From the NCBI GenBank assembly GCA_017613485.1, contig JAGADS010000075.1:1-8851 (forward strand): DNA of 8,851 nt. Reading direction: 5' to 3'. Numbering within the stretch: position 1 is the stretch's first letter; each line of letters begins with the position of its first letter. Positions 1 to 6,168 of this stretch are shown here, piece by piece. This stretch comes from Treponema sp. GTDB taxonomy: Bacteria; Spirochaetota; Spirochaetia; Treponematales; Treponemataceae. The position numbers were made by a program, and so were the translations under genes. The notes below the pieces were generated by a model. That model was not told the DNA's origin and ran no database searches. It worked only from the letters and a program-made list of their open reading frames with translations.

Positions 1-1
1 A

Positions 2-592
2 ATGACACTGGGACTTCTTATTGGTTGCAGTACTTCGGTTAACGGGCCTGAAGACGATTCAGGCGGAAGGTCTACTTTTAATATCGAGTATTTCAATACA
101 ATGGGCTTACAGAATGAAAATCCAGAAAGCTACCAGAAAAACGAAGATGTAACTCTTACTGGTTTATCAAAGGTGAATTATAAGTTTACAGGCTGGTATT
201 TGAATGATTCAGGCTCTGAAATAACAGGCTGGACAGCAGGAACTTATAAAAAAGATTTGGCCTTATACGCAAAATGGACTTACCCGGACGAGGTTAGAGG
301 TGAAGGTGAAAAATTAGGTTATGCTTGTGATAAATCACTTGTTTATACAATTACAATTAGTCCAAATAGAGGTGATTTTTCAACAACCATGAAATTTAAT
401 AGTGGTGAGTGGATAAATAGAATAGCAGTTGAAGATATACCTTGGTATGCATGCCAAGATGGTGTAGTATGGACGGTATCAGTCACTGCCGTTAACACAG
501 CGGAAGGGTTAAAATATACAGGGAAAACAACTCAAGAAGTAAGAAATGGTGAACTAAATTTTACTTTTCCAATTGTAAAAAGGACAAATTAA
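2..592 (+). CDS. Putative lipoprotein with InlB-B/Flg_new-type repeat (5' end probably outside window)
   Basis: The frame is open to the window edge. The first visible ATG (position 2) gives a short hydrophobic stretch ending in a lipobox, LIGC at residues 7-10 of this reading, but no positively charged n-region, so the true start is probably upstream and the gene is cut. After the lipidation cysteine comes a Ser/Gly/Asp-rich linker. Residues about 27-93 then match the InlB-B (Listeria-Bacteroides, Flg_new) repeat, with the typical pattern of an N-terminal strand, a YKFTGWY core and a closing LALYAKWT. Only one repeat is present. The remaining 100 residues (two cysteines, many aromatic and beta-branched residues) are not recognised and may be a small beta-sandwich. 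The product is likely a surface or periplasmic lipoprotein, and its function is unknown. The gene is AT-richer than its neighbours: a sampled 60-base line (121-180) has 21 G+C, against 29 in a line of the cyclase gene (5641-5700). It ends in TAA and converges with the FecR-protein operon. Confidence 0.7.
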   Translation: MTLGLLIGCSTSVNGPEDDSGGRSTFNIEYFNTMGLQNENPESYQKNEDVTLTGLSKVNYKFTGWYLNDSGSEITGWTAGTYKKDLALYAKWTYPDEVRGEGEKLGYACDKSLVYTITISPNRGDFSTTMKFNSGEWINRIAVEDIPWYACQDGVVWTVSVTAVNTAEGLKYTGKTTQEVRNGELNFTFPIVKRTN

Positions 593-610
593 GATAAGAA
601 ACAATGATCT

Positions 611-657
611 AAAAAAAATCACACGGAATTATATGCATAAAATCCGTGTGATTGTAT
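611..657. terminator. Bidirectional intrinsic terminator between convergent genes
   Basis: A perfect 11-bp stem pairs AATCACACGGA (617-627) with TCCGTGTGATT (643-653) around a 15-nt AT-rich loop. On the + strand it is followed by a modest T-rich stretch. On the - strand the stem is followed by eight Ts (complement of 611-618), which is a classic rho-independent terminator for the 3175-to-721 operon. It lies 24 bp after the lipoprotein stop and about 70 bp after the FecR-protein stop. Confidence 0.8.
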
Positions 658-688
658 TTCACTAACATTTGATTTTTGAATGGTTAAG

Positions 689-711
689 ATTGCCGGATCC
701 TGTCCGGCAAT
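689..711. repeat. Perfect GC-rich palindrome, possible REP-like element
   Basis: ATTGCCGGA (689-697) and TCCGGCAAT (703-711) form a perfect 9-bp stem with a 5-nt loop, beginning 9 bp beyond the stop codon of the FecR-domain gene. On the - strand it is followed by CTTAACC rather than a T-run, so it is not a good terminator by itself. It could be a dispersed intergenic palindrome or a 3'-end stabilising hairpin for the operon mRNA. Copy number cannot be judged from one window. Confidence 0.5.
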
Positions 712-720
712 GACTGTTAT

Positions 721-1527
721 TTACCAGCGTACAATTGCAGGAATAATCATTGTGCCGCCTTTTCTGTCGCCTGCTGTAAGTCCGTCGAAGTCAATCTCCG
801 GCTTGTTTGTGATGCCTGTTTCCCTGGACAGGAGGTTGCCAGTGTCAAGACCAAATACATGGCTCAGGGTGAACTGTTCTGACTGAGGGTTTGTGCCTAG
901 TCCTGTGAGAGCATCAGTTGTGCTTATCTGACCTTCTGATACGGCGATTTCATGCCTTCCGTTGATATCCTTTGTCGGTGTGGTTGCTGTAGACTTGCCG
1001 TCTGCAGAAAGGTATCCGCTTGGTACGTCTGTTGTGTCGATTTCTGCATGTGGCTTTCCCTTTCCTTTTGCACCTGTTCCCTCTGATGTCCTGAGTGTTC
1101 CGCCTGCTGTGTACTCGATTATGGTTCCACGTACAGAAGCCGTTGCAACCGGAGAACTTACCTTGAAATCAACTTTTTTTGCGGAATCCTTCTTTACCTC
1201 AGCCTTAACCTTGCCTGTGTCCAGATAAAGGTTGGTCTCGTCCTTTGCACTGTTTGATGCAAGTTTTTCCACTGTGATTCTGGTAAGGGGACCTAAATCA
1301 ACTGTGGTGTTGTCTATGGAAATCTTTGCAGAGGATTTAAACCCTGTGGAAATGACAGAACCCTTGGTAATCTTGTCTCCAGCCTTTAATGTCTTCCATG
1401 AAGAGCCGCCAGTCTGAACCTCAACCTTTCCGGTTACAGAAACAACTTTTGCCTCAAGAGCATAAGCTGATACAATCGAAAATGTCAGAACAAAAAGAAA
1501 TGCAATGAACCTGTTCAGTTTTTTCAT
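721..1527 (-). CDS. Exported FecR-domain protein
   Basis: This 268-aa protein starts with a Sec signal peptide (MKK n-region, hydrophobic core, likely cleavage after AYA near residue 23). Residues about 26-140 form a FecR domain (PF04773 type). It begins with VTGKVEV, continues with W44, L47 and G50 of the W..L..GD..-type core and the ITKGSVISTG turn, then a DLGPLTRI strand, and ends in the hallmark SSPVATASVRGT at residues 124-135. A Gly/Lys/Thr-rich segment (about 145-190) interrupts the fold before a returning strand, HEIAVSEGQIST. Unlike the FecR anti-sigma regulators there is no N-terminal cytoplasmic segment and no sigma-factor gene nearby, so the role is more likely periplasmic sensing or scaffolding. 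It is the last gene of the three-gene operon, with an AAGGAGG Shine-Dalgarno (1534-1540) overlapping the upstream stop codon. I recall that T. pallidum has a FecR-like, fibronectin-binding protein near its adenylate cyclase (Tp0483/Tp0485), but this is from memory and unchecked. Confidence 0.85.
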   Translation of the reverse strand: MKKLNRFIAFLFVLTFSIVSAYALEAKVVSVTGKVEVQTGGSSWKTLKAGDKITKGSVISTGFKSSAKISIDNTTVDLGPLTRITVEKLASNSAKDETNLYLDTGKVKAEVKKDSAKKVDFKVSSPVATASVRGTIIEYTAGGTLRTSEGTGAKGKGKPHAEIDTTDVPSGYLSADGKSTATTPTKDINGRHEIAVSEGQISTTDALTGLGTNPQSEQFTLSHVFGLDTGNLLSRETGITNKPEIDFDGLTAGDRKGGTMIIPAIVRW

Positions 1528-1533
1528 ATATTT

Positions 1534-1540
1534 CCTCCTT
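1534..1540 (-). promoter_or_regulatory. Shine-Dalgarno AAGGAGG overlapping the upstream stop codon
   Basis: On the - strand AAGGAGG ends 6 nt before the ATG at 1527. Its first two bases lie inside the TAA (1541-1539) of the barrel gene. This fixes the FecR-protein start and implies translational coupling. Confidence 0.85.
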
Positions 1541-2717
1541 AAAATGCCAGGCTGGCATTGATTGAAAATGAAGTATTGTTATTCTTATTCTCTTTGAAAT
1601 CAAAGAACTGTTTTGCAGTCAATGATACCTGAAGATCCATGAATACCTGATATCTTGCGGTTGCATCCCACTGAATGCCCCTGAATCCCGTATCGTTTCC
1701 TGCATCAAATACTATGTCGCTTCCAAGAGTTGTGTAAAGGCTGTCAATCGGCTTGATTGATCCCCTGAGTCCTACCTTGAGCAGATTTGAATATTCAGGA
1801 GAATTTGAGGCGTATGTTGCCGTGTTGCTGCTGAATGACCTGAATGCCTTGATAGAGCCTGTCTCGCCTGATGCATAGCTTGCGTTGAGTGAGACTGAGG
1901 ATGACTTGAAGTCTGGATAGTATGAAAGTGTTCCAACAGTGAGGTTGGATACGCCGTTGTTGAATCCAAGCGTCGTTGTCAGAGTGTAGTACAGGCTCTT
2001 TACGATAGGACCGTTCATAAAGAGGGTCAGGTATGTGCGGTTATAGCCTGAGTTGTTGCCCCTGAGTCCCGGTGTTCCGAACATTCCGTAAACCTCAGCT
2101 CCGACTGTCTGGTTTGCAAAGAGATATGGTGCGGAGAAAGTTGCTCCGGTAACGATGTATGGAGAATTGAAGCTGTATACTTTCTTGTAGTCAGGTACGT
2201 AAGTGGATTTTGAAGGATTGTCATTAATGCTTCCGAACCTGGCATTTGTAAATCCGGTATATGCTCCATAGATGCTTGCCTTGAAAAAGTCAGATGTGAA
2301 GACTCCCTGAACTCCGTCTGCCGTCTGTGAGAGAACAAGACCTGTAACGTCTGTCAGGTAAAAGCGTCCCAGATTCAGCTGAAGAAGATTGTCACCGATG
2401 TTGAATACTCCGCCCAGCTTGAAAAGACCTATGTTAACAAGGAAGTCAACATTTCCCTTGGATGCATTTGAAAGGTTAGGTATGCTGCAGTTTAGGAAAA
2501 GAGTTCCCTCTGTTGCAAGATAGAGGTTTCCTGACTCATTAAACGGAACTTTTAGCCATGCTGTAAGACCGTCCTGCTGTGAAAGTCCCCATGTCTCAAA
2601 ATTCCTTGTGCTGAGTTTTGTATTGTTTTCAATCTCACCGCCGAAATCAACTGCAAATACAGAGGATGCAAGTACAAGACCCAGAAGTGCTGCGGATATT
2701 TTTCTTATAAGCTTCAT
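1539..2717 (-). CDS. Putative outer-membrane beta-barrel protein
   Basis: This is a 392-aa protein with a clear signal peptide (MKLIRK, hydrophobic core, cleavage probably after SSVFA at about residue 22). The mature part is rich in Gly, Ser, Asn, Thr, Tyr and Phe with alternating polar/apolar stretches throughout, such as the LYYTLTTTLGF and VSLNASYAS segments. It ends in SFSINASLAF, an amphipathic last strand with the C-terminal phenylalanine used for outer-membrane barrel assembly. No cysteine cluster, lipobox or transmembrane helix is evident. The length fits a barrel of roughly 14-18 strands, but the strand count is a guess. I do not recognise a named family. Its start overlaps the stop of the preceding gene by 4 bp (ATGA at 2717-2714), with AAGGAGG (2724-2730) six bases upstream. 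Operon context suggests it works with the small exported protein and the FecR-domain protein, perhaps as the outer-membrane end of the system. A porin-type diffusion channel is equally possible. Confidence 0.75.
   Translation of the reverse strand: MKLIRKISAALLGLVLASSVFAVDFGGEIENNTKLSTRNFETWGLSQQDGLTAWLKVPFNESGNLYLATEGTLFLNCSIPNLSNASKGNVDFLVNIGLFKLGGVFNIGDNLLQLNLGRFYLTDVTGLVLSQTADGVQGVFTSDFFKASIYGAYTGFTNARFGSINDNPSKSTYVPDYKKVYSFNSPYIVTGATFSAPYLFANQTVGAEVYGMFGTPGLRGNNSGYNRTYLTLFMNGPIVKSLYYTLTTTLGFNNGVSNLTVGTLSYYPDFKSSSVSLNASYASGETGSIKAFRSFSSNTATYASNSPEYSNLLKVGLRGSIKPIDSLYTTLGSDIVFDAGNDTGFRGIQWDATARYQVFMDLQVSLTAKQFFDFKENKNNNTSFSINASLAF
1543..1559 (-). other. Hairpin at the end of the barrel gene, just before the FecR-gene ribosome-binding site
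   Basis: AATGCCA (1543-1549) and TGGCATT (1553-1559) pair perfectly around a 3-nt loop. On the - strand the stem is followed by TT, the stop codon and then AAGGAGG. The same bases encode the last residues of the barrel (NASLAF). The hairpin could act as a weak attenuator or mRNA-processing/stability element between the second and third genes, or the symmetry may be chance in codons under protein constraint. Confidence 0.35.
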
Positions 2718-3175
2718 TCTTTTCCTCCTTCCGCGTCAAACTTTTCTATGCATGCCGTTATGATGTTAAGGGCATTGCGGCCGCTGACAGTCTGAGAGGG
2801 ATCTGCGTTTGAGGGAATGATGCCCAGTGACTGAAGCTGCTTGAATGCATAGCGCGGGCTGTTGGAGAGTTTATAGAACAGGCTTTTGCTGACGTTCCAT
2901 GTCTTGCTGCATGCAAAGGCGAGTCCCGCATAGCTGATAGGATCCGTGGCTTCCGGATTTCCCTTGATGATTCCCGCTTCTACGGCAATCTTCAGCGCAT
3001 CAGCATAAGATGTCTTTTCCTGTACCAGATTCAGCTCTGAACCTGCAAGATAGGCTATCTCACCATAGGTGACCTGTTTTTCACCGAGAATTTCAGTTAC
3101 ACGGTCAGCAGACTGTGCACTTACAGCTCCGGCAATCAAAAACAGGAATGCAAATAAAAAAATACTTCTTTTCAT
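2714..3175 (-). CDS. Small exported protein with two SLH-like repeats
   Basis: This 153-aa protein has a Sec signal peptide (MKR, then a hydrophobic core rich in F and L, cleavage probably at VSA/QSA near residue 20). The mature protein is mostly helical. Two segments are similar to each other and have the rhythm of S-layer-homology repeats: residues about 57-94 (YADALKIAVEAGII, then an Asn/Pro-containing turn, then a second helix) and residues about 109-147 (YAFKQLQSLGII, a Pro-containing turn, then NALNIITACIEKF). A preceding half-unit (VTYGEIAYLAGSELNL, residues 35-50) could be the second helix of a third repeat. Cys89 and Cys142 sit at corresponding places in the second helices of the two repeats. 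The SLH reading is inference, and the family is not otherwise recognised. It is the first gene of the operon, behind the palindromic divergent promoter. An AAAGAGG Shine-Dalgarno (3181-3187) with 5-nt spacing supports the start. A role in anchoring or docking to peptidoglycan or to the barrel is possible. Confidence 0.7.
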   Translation of the reverse strand: MKRSIFLFAFLFLIAGAVSAQSADRVTEILGEKQVTYGEIAYLAGSELNLVQEKTSYADALKIAVEAGIIKGNPEATDPISYAGLAFACSKTWNVSKSLFYKLSNSPRYAFKQLQSLGIIPSNADPSQTVSGRNALNIITACIEKFDAEGGKE

Positions 3176-3217
3176 ACAATCCTCTTTGTAAAATATTCAA
3201 GATTAACCTATTAAATA

Positions 3218-3237
3218 ATTATAACATATGTTATAAT
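3218..3237. promoter_or_regulatory. Perfect 20-bp palindrome joining two divergent -10 boxes (candidate operator)
   Basis: ATTATAACATATGTTATAAT is exactly self-complementary. Each arm is an extended -10 element (TGTTATAAT) pointing outward, one for the cyclase gene (+) and one for the envelope operon (-). The two promoters overlap almost completely, so polymerase should be able to occupy only one at a time. The dyad is also the shape expected of a homodimeric repressor or activator site. Whether a protein binds it is unknown. Confidence 0.6.
3229..3237 (+). promoter_or_regulatory. Extended -10 promoter of the cyclase gene, predicted leaderless
   Basis: TGT precedes a consensus TATAAT at 3232-3237. 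No convincing -35 lies 16-18 bp upstream (3209-3214 is TATTAA), which fits an extended -10 promoter. A start 7 nt downstream of the -10 falls at the ATG at 3245, so the transcript would have essentially no leader. No Shine-Dalgarno precedes that ATG. Confidence 0.6.
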
Positions 3238-3244
3238 GTTTGTC

Positions 3245-6145
3245 ATGGATAAGAAGAAAAAAAATGGATTTTTTACAAGATTTACCTCGGTTTGGATATT
3301 AATACTTATAACCGTCTTGTGTATAGGGTTAGCTGCGACAAATATTCAGCAGAAACTGGACTACCGCTTTTACGACATGATGCTGGGGGTCTCAAAGGCT
3401 CCTGACACGGTTGACGACATCATGCTTGTGGACATCGGTGACACGGCGCTTAATGAGTACGGTTCCTGGCCCTGGTCAAGGGATATAATCGCCGACGTAC
3501 TTTTGCGTCTTAAGGAAGCGGGTGCAAAGACAGCAGTATTCGATATTGAATACCTTACGGCCTCTTCTCTGGGTGTGGATGATGACATCAATACGGTAAC
3601 GGCTGATGTATTCGGTAACGGAGAGGCGGCTATTTCCTCAGCTGTCTCGTCCTTTGCCCGTTCAGTACGTTCTGGAGAAGTGCAGCCATACGAGGCAGTT
3701 GACGCATCTGATGCCCTCATCTCAAATACCGTGGATCCCGTTTTGTATTCCATGTATCAGGAAATCTCCAGCGGTTTGAACCGTGACTACGACGACTATT
3801 TTGCACGTACAGTTCAGTTTTTCGGAAACACATCCATGACCATAAACATGCGTGACATCAAGGTGGACGTAAGCGAGGAAGATGAAGAATATGCCGACAG
3901 CCGTTTCCTTTTTGCCAATGTCTCTGATCCGGACGGACTTGTGGATGCTGGAAACGAGTATTCATTGAAGGAAGAAAAATCTACGGAAGGACGTGACTTT
4001 GTTCCGGCATACAACAAGATAATCTCCAGGGCAGCAGGTGCCGGATTCACAAACGTTATCGTAGACCGTGACGGTACAAGGCGCCGTGTTGAACTTTTGA
4101 ACTCACATGGAAACGGACACTATACGGGACAGCTTGCATTTGCACCTCTTGTTCGCCTGATGGACGTTCAATCTATGGAAAGAAAATCCCGCTCGCTTAT
4201 CCTGAGGGGAGCACTTATTCCGGGGGAGGGGGAAAGACAGGACATCACGATTCCTCTTGACCCGCACGGACGCATGCTCATCAACTGGCTTCCGACCCGC
4301 TATGAGGAAAGCTTCAAGCATTTTGGAGTTGAATACATCAAATATCTGGATGATCAGGAAGAGGCAGTTTACCGCTGCCTGCTTGAACTTGCTCAGGCAG
4401 ATCTTTCCGAACTGGACGAAGATACCGCATCATTCATTCAAAACGCAGAATACCTTGTTCAGAGCTACGAGGAAATCCTTGAGATGAAGGAATACCTTTT
4501 GGGCCTGTGCCAGGGCTTTGACATAAACGGAATTGCAATCGACGGTGGAATCAGCGAAAGCGACTACAGCGATTACTTTGCCCTGAGGGACGAATATTTT
4601 GAAAACGCTGAGGCATTTGCGGTAAGCCTGCATGACATGGGTATTTCGGACGAAGCCCTTGCCGAAACAATTGATTCTCTTTGGGACAACGCTACGACCT
4701 ACAGGGAAAACGACAGCATTGTAAAGCAGTATGCCGGAAACTCCTTCGCCATCATCGGAAACTCCGCCACGGCCAGTACGGATCTGGGTGTCACACCGTT
4801 CTGGAGACGTTACGCCAACCTGGGCACCCACGCCAATGTTGCCAATACAATACTCCAAAAGGCATTCATCCGCTATGTCGACGTATGGTGGGGAATTGCC
4901 TTTACATTCCTGTTCTGCCTTGTGATAATCCTTTTGACAGAGGGAAAGACGCCGGGCAAAAAGTCAGTCTTCGGCCTTTTATACCTTCTTGTACCGACGG
5001 GAGTACTCTTCCTCCTGATGGTCCTCTTCCATATTTATATTCCCATAACGATTCCCCTGGTTTTGTCCGCGATTACATATATAGTTGAGCTTGCCAACAG
5101 CTTCATCACTTCTGAACGCGAGAAAAATACATTGCGCCGTGGATTTGCATCTTATGTTTCACCTGAGGTTGTTAGCGAGATCGTAAAGAACCCGCAGCTC
5201 CTTGGACTCGGTGGTGTAAACAAGAGAATCACCGCACTGTTCAGCGACGTAAGGACATTCAGCGGCTTTACCGAATGCATCAACCGCGAGGAAGGTGAGG
5301 GACATGGTGCTGTACGCCTGGTTGAAATCCTGAACGGTTATCTGGGCTCCCTCTCTGACGCAATCATGGCGCAAAAGGGAACGATTGACAAATATGTCGG
5401 TGATGAAATCGTCTCGTTCTTCGGGGCTCCTATCGACAACCCCAACAACGCATTCGATTCATGTATTGCCGCAATCCGCATGAAGCAGGTGGAAGAGGAA
5501 TTCAACCGCGAGCACGAGTCAGAGCTTCCGATACACCCGATAACGAAAACACCATACCTGCTTAAATCCAGGGTGGGACTCAACACAGGAGACATGGTTG
5601 TAGGAAACATGGGTACCGAGCAGAAACTCAACTACACGGTCATGGGAAACAACGTAAACCTTGCATCCCGACTTGAAGGAACCAACAAGGCATACGACTC
5701 ATGGATCATAGCGTCAGAAAGTACATGGAACGAGGCAAACTCTGGAGAAAACGCGGGTAAGCTTGTTGCCAAGATGCTCGACTGCGTAAAGGTCATCAAC
5801 GTGGAGAAGCCGGTTCAGATTTACAGCATTCAGGGCTTAAAGAGCGAGCTGTCATCTGCACAGATAGAGGAGACCGCGATATTCAACAAGGGTATGGAAT
5901 GGTACCTCAAGGGACGTGAGACTCCCGACGGTAAAAAAGACATGGGCGATTTCCTCAAGGCAAAGCATTATTTTGAGGAGGCATGGAACTGCTACCACAC
6001 CGAGGAACCGCAGGATAAAACCTATATCACGACAGAAAAGAAGATGATAGAGCGCTGTGATGCATTCCTTAAGAACGGCCTGCCCAAGGATGCCAACGGA
6101 ATTGTTCTCCCATGGGACGGCGTGTACACCATGAAGTCAAAGTAA
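3245..6145 (+). CDS. CHASE2-domain class III (IIIb-type) adenylate cyclase
   Basis: This inner-membrane receptor cyclase has 966 aa and makes cAMP from ATP. Numbering is from the ATG at 3245; the in-frame ATG at 3236 lies inside the -10 box and cannot be used by that promoter. After a Lys-rich start comes one membrane helix (about 14-31), then a large extracytoplasmic CHASE2 domain (about 32-535). It opens with LDYRFYDMML and DIMLVDIGD...WPWSR and closes with SFAIIGNSAT, TPFW and GTHANVANTIL. Three more membrane helices follow (about 545-565, 573-593 and 596-616). The catalytic domain spans about 640-815. Metal-binding aspartates are D668 (FSDVR) and D720 (YVGDE), the base-selecting pair is K716 and T798, and the transition-state residues are N805 and R809 (VNLASRLEG), so all required positions are filled. 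Lys/Thr is the pattern of class IIIb adenylate cyclases, some of which respond to bicarbonate. The C-terminal 120 residues look helical and TPR-like. CHASE2 is unusually long because of an acidic helical insertion at about 370-495. The gene is divergent from the envelope operon and shares its promoter palindrome. Confidence 0.92.
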   Translation: MDKKKKNGFFTRFTSVWILILITVLCIGLAATNIQQKLDYRFYDMMLGVSKAPDTVDDIMLVDIGDTALNEYGSWPWSRDIIADVLLRLKEAGAKTAVFDIEYLTASSLGVDDDINTVTADVFGNGEAAISSAVSSFARSVRSGEVQPYEAVDASDALISNTVDPVLYSMYQEISSGLNRDYDDYFARTVQFFGNTSMTINMRDIKVDVSEEDEEYADSRFLFANVSDPDGLVDAGNEYSLKEEKSTEGRDFVPAYNKIISRAAGAGFTNVIVDRDGTRRRVELLNSHGNGHYTGQLAFAPLVRLMDVQSMERKSRSLILRGALIPGEGERQDITIPLDPHGRMLINWLPTRYEESFKHFGVEYIKYLDDQEEAVYRCLLELAQADLSELDEDTASFIQNAEYLVQSYEEILEMKEYLLGLCQGFDINGIAIDGGISESDYSDYFALRDEYFENAEAFAVSLHDMGISDEALAETIDSLWDNATTYRENDSIVKQYAGNSFAIIGNSATASTDLGVTPFWRRYANLGTHANVANTILQKAFIRYVDVWWGIAFTFLFCLVIILLTEGKTPGKKSVFGLLYLLVPTGVLFLLMVLFHIYIPITIPLVLSAITYIVELANSFITSEREKNTLRRGFASYVSPEVVSEIVKNPQLLGLGGVNKRITALFSDVRTFSGFTECINREEGEGHGAVRLVEILNGYLGSLSDAIMAQKGTIDKYVGDEIVSFFGAPIDNPNNAFDSCIAAIRMKQVEEEFNREHESELPIHPITKTPYLLKSRVGLNTGDMVVGNMGTEQKLNYTVMGNNVNLASRLEGTNKAYDSWIIASESTWNEANSGENAGKLVAKMLDCVKVINVEKPVQIYSIQGLKSELSSAQIEETAIFNKGMEWYLKGRETPDGKKDMGDFLKAKHYFEEAWNCYHTEEPQDKTYITTEKKMIERCDAFLKNGLPKDANGIVLPWDGVYTMKSK

Positions 6146-6168
6146 GCTGAAAGATGAAAGTTTATTAG

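Larger units (their letters stand above)
3218..3246 (-). promoter_or_regulatory. Promoter for the three-gene envelope operon
   Basis: On the - strand, ATGACA (3246-3241, five of six to TTGACA) is followed after 17 bp by TATAAT (3223-3218), which is preceded by TGT as in an extended -10. Predicted transcription start is near 3211, giving a leader of about 35 nt that contains the Shine-Dalgarno of the 153-aa protein. The -35 box covers the start codon of the divergent cyclase gene. Confidence 0.7.

Noticed and set aside
721..1527. FecR-domain protein as an anti-sigma regulator of iron uptake
   Set aside because: It has a cleavable signal peptide instead of a cytoplasmic N-terminal segment and single membrane helix, and no sigma factor or TonB receptor is nearby.
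3236..3244. Upstream in-frame ATG as the cyclase start
   Set aside because: It overlaps the last two bases of the TATAAT box, so it would not be transcribed from that promoter. The ATG at 3245 fits better.
3370..3753. 127-aa open frame on the - strand
   Set aside because: It is antisense to the strongly conserved CHASE2 start. Its Ser/Thr/Ala-rich composition is that of a shadow frame.
4430..4858. 142-aa open frame on the - strand
   Set aside because: It lies wholly inside the cyclase gene, which has a full set of domains on the + strand. It has no ribosome-binding site or recognisable domain.
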